64,000 nt of DNA from Cyclina sinensis (Eukaryota; Mollusca; Bivalvia; Venerida; Veneridae), in contig JAAONU010000006.1 in NCBI GenBank assembly GCA_012932295.1, positions 22,633,929 through 22,697,928 of the forward strand, in the 5' to 3' direction. Under the pieces are notes generated by a model. The model did not search any database and was not told the DNA's origin. It saw only the letters and a program-made list of their open reading frames with translations. Within the stretch, counting starts at the first letter, position 1, and every line of letters starts with the position of its first letter. The position numbers were made by a program, and so were the translations under genes. Positions 58,001 to 64,000 of this stretch are shown here, in pieces.

Positions 58001-61000
58001 GAATATTAACTGGATTTCGCTTTTCCTTCTTCTTTTTTCAGGTGACAAACATTGTTTTGGGGTTACACGTGTAATATAACGGCCAAAAGAAACATTAAGT
58101 ATTTACTTCTTGATTTAAATAAATAATCCTTACTTACTGTCATTTTCTAGTTTTGAGATCATATAGACGTTCTGATTCAAAATACCTCATCTATGTTCAG
58201 TATTTGTGACAAGTTTTGACATTTTATTTAGTAAAATAGTTAAATATTAATAATTAAAAAAATTAATTCAATAAAGTTTATATGAAATGAAAAACACGGG
58301 TCAGATTCTATATATACTGAGAAAGGTTGCTGCCTAGAATTGTGTACACTGTTTGAGACATTTACTAATTCATCTTGTTTGTTTAAATCTTGTTTTCTTT
58401 ATCGTTATCTTTTTTGTTGTCTAAAAAAGCAGATGAATGTATTTGCTTCAACAGCGCAGACAAATTCTGTATACGAATAATACCAACGAAATACTATGGT
58501 GCTCTCACAGAAAGTCCAAATAAAAGAGGTACGTAACGTTTTCGACTCTAGCATTGTCGGATACCCACTGCCGATCCATTAACATTTATCAGCCGTGGGA
58601 TTTTTGAACGCTATCTAGTCGATAAGAGGTGTGCCAAAGACAGTTATTTCATTGGTTCCCCCATGATTTCATGAGACAAATCAAACAAATCAAAACGAAC
58701 GTTCTATACGACATTCGGTATTACAGACAAGATGGCGGCAACCATAGACGACGTGTTTAATTCATTTTGTGAAAAGCTCAAAATTGAAAATGTGGGCGAA
58801 ATGTTAATACTAGATAAAATATCACTATAGTGGTCTTTGCTTGTGGAAGAATTGAGTGTAACATAGCCAATCAATCAGAAGGTCATCTTAATTACTACTG
58901 ACCACAGCCACGTTGTTACCTTGAGTTCCATCTCAAAGTTGAAACAGCAAAAAGACATGATCGTAAAGTTTTAATTTTTAATTTCTAAAATTCCATTAAT
59001 TTCAATTTTGATTTCCAAAATGAACATTTTATTTCATAAAATATTTCAAGCAAATTAATATTTGATATAATTTTAAATTCTTACATTTCGTATCTAAACC
59101 GAGTCCTCAACCGCTACAGAAAAGGATGAATGTTGTATATATGAAAATGACAACATGTTTTTGACAGTTAAGGGGCGTCTAAAATTGACTAGTTATATTT
59201 TGTTTTACAATTTCTAAAAATTATGAATAGCCAATTAAAACATCAATTACATATTAAGATTTGACATTTGACTAAAATGTGATGTTGATTCAGCATCCTT
59301 AAGTTTTGCCAAGAGTATGTTTAAACTGTCCAAATTTGATTTAAGTACTTAAACTGATATATAAAAATAGCTTATTATAATAAACAACACCTGTATATTA
59401 TCAACTGCCAATGTACTTGCTTCAGTGCCAGTTATATATGAAAGTAAAATACGGTCATTTCGCAATTTAGAATATAAAACATTCCTTAACAAAATGCATC
59501 TCTTATATGATGATTAAAACAATAATTCAATAATTCAGTTTAAATGAAACAAATAAAGTATCAATTTAAAAGAGTCTCCAGCATTAAAGATATTAAATAC
59601 ACAAATGAGACTAAATAAAATCTGCAATAAAACACAATATGATTAGTTAATGATAATCAATAATTATAATCAATAACGCATGAAAACCACTATGTTACAT
59701 GAGTTGGCGATTGTTTTTGCCTTTTATATTGGCAAGACAAGCGAAACAGGTTTTCGCCATGGGCGCAGCCAATTTGTTTCTGATAGCTTTCTACCCACTC
59801 CGTTGAAGAGAATCTATATTATTCACGCAATTTCATTGGTCGATATTTTAGGCACTTTTTGCTATATATCGACGCAAATCGATTCATTTTTCCCAAGGTT
59901 TGATTTATGTTATAATCAACCGTGGGTATCCGACGATGGACCCTAGCGGCTATGTTTGTTTTTTAGCGGATCACCCCCCCAAAAAAAATCTGTTCCATAT
60001 TTTTTTCAAACTGAGGCGGAAGTTTCAAAACAGAAGATTTTCAAAATTTCTGGCGACCATATTTTTTCCTAAATCGCAATAAATTGGTCCCTACTTAAAA
60101 GAACCTATATGCTACATCATTTGTAAATCAATAACAGAAGAGAAGAGCTTTAGAGTTTTTCTTTTTTACGGAACTCTATGAATTTCACAAATCTGAAAGG
60201 GATATTCTGGTAAAGTGGGGTAGAAATAGTTCCAGATGTCGTCTGAAGGCAATATTTGACGGACGGGCGGACGGCGGACAGAATGTGATTCTAATAGCTC
60301 ACTCGAGCCTTCTGGCTTAGAGAATATGAAGGAGACCCTATACAATCCTTCTTTCAGTTTGTCTAAAAGAATCATTCATCGAGTGAAGAATAAGTGCTGC
60401 ATAAGTTTCTGAAAGGCGGTCTCCAATATATCTTAATTTAAAACATAAACACATAGTTACGGAATACCGTTAGGGCCATCGTGGTTAGACGTTATAATCC
60501 AGAGGGCGATAATGCGATGGCGACAATGCGATAACGCGATAGTGCGATGGCGACAATGCGATAGTCATATCGTACTGTCGCCATTGCATCATCGTATTGT
60601 CGCCATCGCACTATCGCATTGTCGCCATCGCACTATCACGTTTTCGCATTATCGTACTGTCGTCATCGCATTATCGCACTGTCGCCATCGCATTCTCGCA
60701 CTCTCGCCATCGCACTATCGCATTGTCGCCATCGCATTATCGCACTGTCGCCATCGCACTTTCGCATTGTCGCGTTATCGAATTGTCGCGTTATCGCACT
60801 ATCGCATTGTCGACTATCGCCTTCCAGTACACATGCGCATATCCTTTTTTTGTATGTACACAAGCGATTTTTACGAAATAAAAACAATTGCAGAAACATA
60901 AAATGGATGGCTTTATAATACGGAATACCGTTAGGGCCATCGTGGTTGGACGTTATAATCCAGAAGGCGACAGTGCGATAATGCGATGGCGACAGTGCGA

Positions 61001-62140
61001 TAATGCGATGGTGACAATGCGAAAACGCGATAGTGAGATGGCGACAATGCGATGGCGACAATGCGATGATGCGATGGCGACAGTACGATATGATTATCGC
61101 ATTGTCGCCATCGCATTATCGCCATCGCATTATCGCATTGTCGTCATCGCATTATCGCATTATCGCAATCGCATTATCACACTATCGCACTGTCGCCCTC
61201 TGGATTATAACGTCTAACCACGATGGCCCTAACGGTATTCCGTACATAGTCCCGGAGATAAGATGTGTGTTTGAACGTGGGAGGCGGTCAGCTCATTCAT
61301 GTTTTCGAATTTTGCATCCGCTTTGAACATGTTGAATCATTTGTGGTAGGCAAATTTTAAAAGCGTGTGCTGACACATTAGAAGTGCGCCTATTAAACTT
61401 GAATGTCGCAAAACTGTGAACAATGCACAGCAGTTTTGTGTATACATTATCTGCTGAGCTGGTTAGACAGATGATCAGTGATGAAGTGAACACAAACAGA
61501 TTAACGTCTTCTCATATATCAACATTCACATTGTTCACTTTTCACAATTTATCTTGGACGTGTTTTTCATATTTTTTGATGTTTTATCACAATGTGTTTC
61601 ACTCTAGTGATTTTTTTTGTAGAAGGTCTGATGAACAATGTGTATTTCTATATAAACATGCTAAGACAAAAAAAAATAATAATAATAAAAAAATTACACC
61701 AACAGTTGAGCATGTTCCCGCATCAATTGTCAAGTTGTTGCAAGCGCCGTCTTGTAATAAAATAAACTCTCAGTAAATAGAATGACACGGATTCGAGGCT
61801 TGCTACCGATAATATCAATTTACTTTAAAAATTTCATATAGAGTACATCGGTTCAATACTGGTCTTCCTCGAGAACAATGGTTGTTTAAACTGATGAATG
61901 TGCGTTACATGCTAACTACAGAAACAGGCAAAGCCCTTCCTATCGTTTTAAACTCACCAGCAATAAACTGTTGTTCCCTGTAGTCATAGATGTCTGCAAG
62001 TTTTGCGTTTTGTCGAACACAGAATGTTTTGGCGCCTGCCCATCTCATCAAAGGCGCTTCGAACAATTTATAACAAACATTAAACCGATTGTACAAAATC
62101 CAGCCCGGATCACACAATTCTGCAGTGTGGATTAATAAAA
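51742..62140 (-). CDS. Transmembrane C-type lectin, 5 visible coding exons (62140-61958, 57790-57662, 56889-56746, 54686-54539, 52003-51742); 5' exon missing
   Basis: A cell-surface C-type lectin-like receptor. Exons join in frame to 287 aa after a partial codon. A hydrophobic start (LLIHTAEL, likely the end of a signal peptide) leads into a long-form lectin domain with six cysteines (CDPGW, VCYK, TFC, EDC, YKC, FLC), the WLGA motif and WRWVDNTT. Next come a Thr/Pro-rich stalk, a ~24-residue membrane segment (ILTLSIVAALSSLTLLVVCI), a basic stop-transfer RRKWNKKK and an ~80-residue tail with YASL and YHSV. The sugar-site triplet position reads NPD rather than EPN or QPD, so ligand specificity is uncertain. 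The first exon (start codon) was not found and may lie beyond the window. All five junctions keep frame, so the gene looks intact. Confidence 0.9.
52207..52645. repeat. Direct duplication of ~238 bp in lectin intron
   Basis: ATATGGTTATGAATAGCGAACTGGAGAATTTTGC begins at 52211 and again, with one change, at 52449. The copies stay alike to the TTTCTGTAGGTTCTTACGG end. The phrase GTGATTTCAATATTCCGCC recurs a third time near 52749. Confidence 0.85.
52826..53140 (+). pseudogene. Fragment of a cysteine-protease-like domain, frameshifted
   Basis: Frame 1 from an ATG at 52826 reads MHQGCHIFSPFSGMQNTAMA, LIALLTFFNREYLNRPEFSP and QE. One base slip near 52954 then moves the reading to DSILFQGYRFYGDLSGNLG, IKYLSHVDLPNNVTFNNRNF. 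The pattern 'G-Q-x-T-A-x-A-L-x-A-L ... D-x-I-L-x-x-G ... L-P' resembles the OTU/tegument-type cysteine-protease-like modules found in many transposon-derived animal proteins, but the usual Cys after Gln is Asn here. Upstream, GATTGG and CCGCCATTTT look promoter-like. Recognition is by eye and uncertain. Confidence 0.4.
53770..54530 (-). repeat. Diverged tandem-core element fragment in lectin intron
   Basis: Starts with GGGCCGTGATGGCACTGGATCGCTCATCTGAATAC, the decayed 3' hairpin end of the tandem-core family in minus orientation, followed by ~160 bp units with 'GACCCTAGGG', 'CTAAGCTCTAG' and 'CTAGACAATA'. The 129-codon plus-strand frame here is repeat sequence. Confidence 0.55.
54539..54686 (-). 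CDS. Lectin exon D: stalk and transmembrane segment
   Basis: Acceptor GCTTTACAG, donor ATCAG|GTAACT. Encodes a Thr/Pro/Ser stalk (DIQTTPKTTQIATPQPSTD) likely to be O-glycosylated, then a single hydrophobic helix from ILTLSIVAAL to VVCIVALI. Phase matches exons C and E, which supports it although it has no cysteine or lectin motif. Confidence 0.88.
55096..56606. mobile_element. TATATGCCC hairpin element with ~165 bp tandem core
   Basis: The left end is a perfect hairpin TTATATGCCC-GAAA-GGGGCATATAA. The right end is TTTGGGCATATAACGCTCCG. Inside, units with 'GGTCAAGGTCACAGTGACC', 'AACTTGACAATCATTTG' and 'GACTTCAAACTTCATATGAT' repeat about six times, and the GTCCGTCCGTTAGCAATTTGG leader occurs twice (55137 and 55531). 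A deletion copy is at 41673-41915. It lies in a lectin intron and has no coding frame. Confidence 0.75.
56746..56889 (-). CDS. Lectin exon C: end of the lectin domain
   Basis: Acceptor TTTTTCAAG, donor AAAG|GTAGTT. Encodes NPDNNDVFWDFDLFGEDCLE, then ISLKEKHRGKLNDYKCQSKM and PFLCKKK. It contains the last three cysteines. The usual WND calcium motif before the third-last Cys is absent. Confidence 0.93.
56890..57661 (-). other. Lectin intron between exons B and C
   Basis: No repeat with ends and no nested gene is identified. The 100-codon plus-strand frame at 56968-57270 has no domain. Confidence 0.5.
57662..57790 (-). CDS. Lectin exon B: WIGL-type core of the lectin domain
   Basis: Acceptor TTTCACAG, donor GAAG|GTAAAC. 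Encodes SVLQNSSGRHGVWLGASDIA, then EDGEWRWVDNTTMDIGRFEW and WE. WLGA matches the WIGL motif of the fold. The codon split G|GG joins it to exon A. Confidence 0.93.
58552..59942. mobile_element. Possible element with CATYGTCGGATACCCAC inverted ends
   Basis: CATTGTCGGATACCCAC at 58552 and GTGGGTATCCGACGATG ending at 59942 are inverted copies with one mismatch. CTAG lies just outside on the left and a few bases outside on the right. The interior is AT-rich non-coding DNA apart from a short frame at 58732. Length about 1.39 kb. Confidence 0.45.
58732..58830 (+). CDS. Short frame starting in an AAGATGGCGGC motif, unknown
   Basis: ATGGCGGCAACCATAGACGA opens MAATIDDVFNSFCEKLKIEN and stops (TAG) after 32 codons. 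AAGATGGCGGC is the YY1-type initiator motif often found at the start of animal genes, and the upstream ~50 bp are less repetitive. It could be a captured first exon or a decayed gene start; no splice donor is obvious. Confidence 0.25.
   Translation: MAATIDDVFNSFCEKLKIENVGEMLILDKISL
60090..60455. repeat. Fragment of a hairpin-ended repeat
   Basis: Contains GACGGACGGGCGGACGGCGGACAGAATGTGATTC and AATAGCTCACTCGAGCC, the GTCCGTCC leader and AGCTCAC terminus of the tandem-core family in reverse. No core array remains. Confidence 0.45.
60460..60827. mobile_element. GCGAT-array MITE, copy 2 (right end truncated)
   Basis: The left end CGGAATACCGTTAGGGCC after TA (60458-60459) and GTTATAATCCAGAGGGCGAT lead into a GCGAT/ATCGC word array. 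The right side stops at ATCGCCTTCCAG, without the CTAACGGTATTCCG end. Its several Ser/His/Arg-rich frames are artefacts. Confidence 0.8.
60828..60920. other. Spacer between two GCGAT-array MITEs
   Basis: About 90 bp of ordinary AT-rich sequence separate copy 2 from copy 3. Confidence 0.5.
60921..61242. mobile_element. GCGAT-array MITE, copy 3 (complete)
   Basis: Complete inverted ends CGGAATACCGTTAGGGCC and GGCCCTAACGGTATTCCG, flanked by TA at 60919-60920 and 61243-61244. ATAATCCAGAAGGCGAC / TCGCCCTCTGGATTATAACG continue the arms. The left half is GCGAT words on the plus strand and the right half their complements, with the switch near 61095. Confidence 0.88.
61245..61957 (-). other. Lectin intron segment, nothing recognised
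   Basis: No gene or bounded repeat. The plus-strand frame 61423-61776 has no domain and ends in an A-rich simple stretch (AATAATAATAA). Confidence 0.45.
61958..62140 (-). CDS. Lectin exon A: N-terminal part of the lectin domain
   Basis: Acceptor TTTTCAG at 62147-62141, donor GCTG|GTGAGT. Begins with two bases completing a codon from an upstream exon, then LLIHTAELCDPGWILYNRF, CYKLFEAPLMRWAGAKTFC and AKLADIYDYREQQFIA. Ends in phase 1. Confidence 0.9.
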
Positions 62141-63500
62141 CTGAAAATAATCAGAAAATAACAAAGATAAAAAATAATTATACAATGTCTTTAATATTTA
62201 TATTTGCGAAGACACAGAGGTTTGAAAACCGATGATGGCGTAAAAACTCGAAAATATACTCCTGAATTGGTAAAATAATAATATGCTGAAAAGTGAAAAG
62301 AATTAAAAAAAATCTAGATAATTACAAAAGCTGATTACAGAACCATTTTTGCAGGCGTAATTTTTCACGACGGAAAACTAACGTAATTCTGTTGGGTTCC
62401 AAAATATTTGGACAAAATCCATATCAGCATGTCCTACAAACCAAGTTTTGTAACCTTAGGATGTTACAAAAAGTTGCTGTAAATTTAAAGACTCTGTAAT
62501 AGTTTTATATGTAGGCAAGACAACCTAGACATATTGGATTTCAAGGAGAAACAGCGAAAAAAATCCCCATTAAACTGGAAATGTATTAAATTACAAGACA
62601 TTCAATTTTGATGATATTCTGAAAAAATTATTGCCGCCTTATTGCATTGCAATACATTAAAGTCACATTTTTTGCGCAACAGTAATGCAAGTTGTCTTCG
62701 ATCTTGTCAAATTAAAGATAATAGGTTATTTACAAATACCTGCTGCAATACTCCAGCTGAAAAGATAACCCATTTCTTCTTAAATATTTTTTAAAGTGTG
62801 GAGACTAACTATGTGGGAACATACTTTATTCTAGGAAAAGGTAAAAGTACAACGAATCATTCTAAATATTCCATGTAAAACTGATATAATTTTGAAATAC
62901 ATTTTATGGAACGACGAGTAGGACATATATTATAAAATTGTCCTATTTTGACATGCATTGCCATTTGTGATATAGTATGCAAGTAATCGCCTGCTGACTT
63001 TAGACGTCTTTTAGTGGAATTACACTCATTTCGGTGTTTTCCTGTCACGGGTTATATAAGTAAAGTTCATATTATATTATACAAAAGCGCGTCCGGCTTT
63101 CCATAAATTCTTTTGCAAATTAAGGGTTTACTTCCAGTATCCACTTCATCTGAGTAATAAAGGCGGATCCGGACATTAAAATCAAATTGCTCTCTCAAGT
63201 TTTATCGTGATACAGATGAATCAGCTTTATTATTTAACACTGATATACTGTACGATTTATTGGACGACTATTGACATCTAAAGAAAGACTTTTGTCAAAT
63301 CTTTGTTAAGAAATAAGGCTATCAAACATACAGCAATGAATCTTTAAAAATGCATAGATATCTTAGATCTTTGATCGAAATATGCCGAATATGACATATA
63401 ACTAGAAATGTGTCCATAGGATAAGCATTTCCTTAACATGAAGGAGTCTAGAAATGCTACTTTTAAATAATCAAGGGGTATAACTCTTGCACGATGGTCA
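62141..63500. other. Upstream of visible lectin exons; no start exon identified
   Basis: I searched the minus strand for a signal-peptide exon ending in phase 1 before a GT donor and found no convincing one. The remainder is AT-rich and blank. Confidence 0.35.
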
Positions 63501-64000
63501 CAGCAATCAGAAAATCTCACCTTGAGCACAAAGTGCTCAGGTGAGCTAAAACATTGATGTCCAATGAAAAAAGTTGAAATTGAGGTTATGGTTCTTACAT
63601 AATGTACTGCCTCTAAATATCTACTATTACTGTGTAAAATATGAATCACTCGGGACAAACATTATGGAACATCATAAAGGGAGATCATTCAAAATGGAAG
63701 CAAAAGAGAGTTATGGTTTTTGAACGCTGCACTTCTTCTCTGTGTTCTTAGTGTATAAAACACTAACAAAATCCCTTTTACAATTAAATTTTTTTCTGAA
63801 GTTTGCATAACAGCAGACCCACAGCTAAAGTACTGAGATGAGCCAGTCAGGGCCATCGTGGTGCACTTATTTTTTAAGCTTTTGCAGCCCCTATAGTCAA
63901 TAGAGCGGGACGGTTTAAGCAATTTTAGAAACCAGCAATATAGGAAATATTTTTTTTTGTTTAGTTTGGTGGAAACAGGACTTAAATTATGTCAGTTTAG
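63500..64000 (+). repeat. Repeat fragment: hairpin terminus plus part of the 8.7 kb family
   Basis: CACCTTGAGCACAAAGTGCTCAGGTGAGCTAAAA (63520-63553) is the hairpin terminus of the tandem-core family. It is followed by CATCATAAAGGGAGATCATTC-AAAATGG and GAGTTATGG...GCTGCACTTCT, matching 8730-8800 of copy A. The element probably continues past the window end. Confidence 0.6.

Noticed and set aside
60512..61326. Several 94-132 codon frames rich in Ser-His-Arg-Ile (both strands), also 18290-18693
   Set aside because: They arise from the GCGAT/ATCGC word array, which lacks stop codons in many frames. The DNA is bounded by MITE ends.
62857..63048. 63-codon minus frame upstream of the lectin as its signal-peptide exon
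   Set aside because: It is charged and not hydrophobic, and no donor in the required phase joins it to the exon at 62140.

Overview
The window is eukaryotic nuclear DNA: AT-rich, split genes with GT-AG introns, microsatellites, and very dense old repeats. The repeat types (hairpin-ended elements holding arrays of ~145-170 bp units, tRNA-derived SINEs, palindromic MITEs) and the two immune-type genes point to a mollusc, most likely a marine bivalve. That assignment is an inference from repeat style and gene type, not from a species marker.

Two host genes can be reconstructed with intact reading frames across introns. On the + strand at 25172-33961 is a complete TRAF-family signalling adaptor in seven coding exons: a C3HC4 RING, four TRAF-type zinc fingers, a coiled coil and a MATH/TRAF-C domain, 536 aa in all. 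On the - strand at 62140-51742 is a transmembrane C-type lectin in five visible coding exons: the lectin domain, a Thr/Pro stalk, a membrane segment and a tyrosine-containing tail. Its signal-peptide start lies upstream and was not found. Both belong to protein classes used in innate immunity, but nothing in the sequence shows that they work together.

1-23.4 kb is almost entirely repeats: a decayed Tc1/mariner element (597-1878), a duplicated block at 2.07-2.86 and 10.33-11.18 kb whose two copies carry different tRNA-derived insertions, several tandem-array families, a hairpin-ended element at 13.53-15.57 kb, two sets of inverted array arms (12.8-17.0 kb and 17.0-23.4 kb), a MITE made of a GCGAT word array (18.4 kb), and a decayed LINE with an internal triplication (19.0-21.1 kb). 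23.4-36.4 kb is the TRAF locus, with nested palindromic MITEs in its last intron.

36.4-50.1 kb is again repeats. It holds an inverted second copy (38.1-41.7 kb) of the 6.7-9.1 kb element, itself interrupted by a 1.4 kb element with an 8-bp target duplication. Next comes the most striking object in the window, a 6.8 kb foldback transposon (42535-49370) flanked by the 8-bp duplication CAAATTTC. Its arms are strings of ~70-bp near-perfect palindromes at ~500 bp spacing, with a higher-order trimer duplicated in the left arm. Its unique centre holds CCAAT and CRE-like sites next to a 67-codon open frame. 50.1-64 kb is the lectin locus, with introns hosting a fragment of a cysteine-protease-like domain, a TATATGCCC hairpin element and two more GCGAT-array MITEs.

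All coordinates come from reading by eye. No alignment, folding or database search was run, so repeat boundaries are approximate unless a target-site duplication fixes them.
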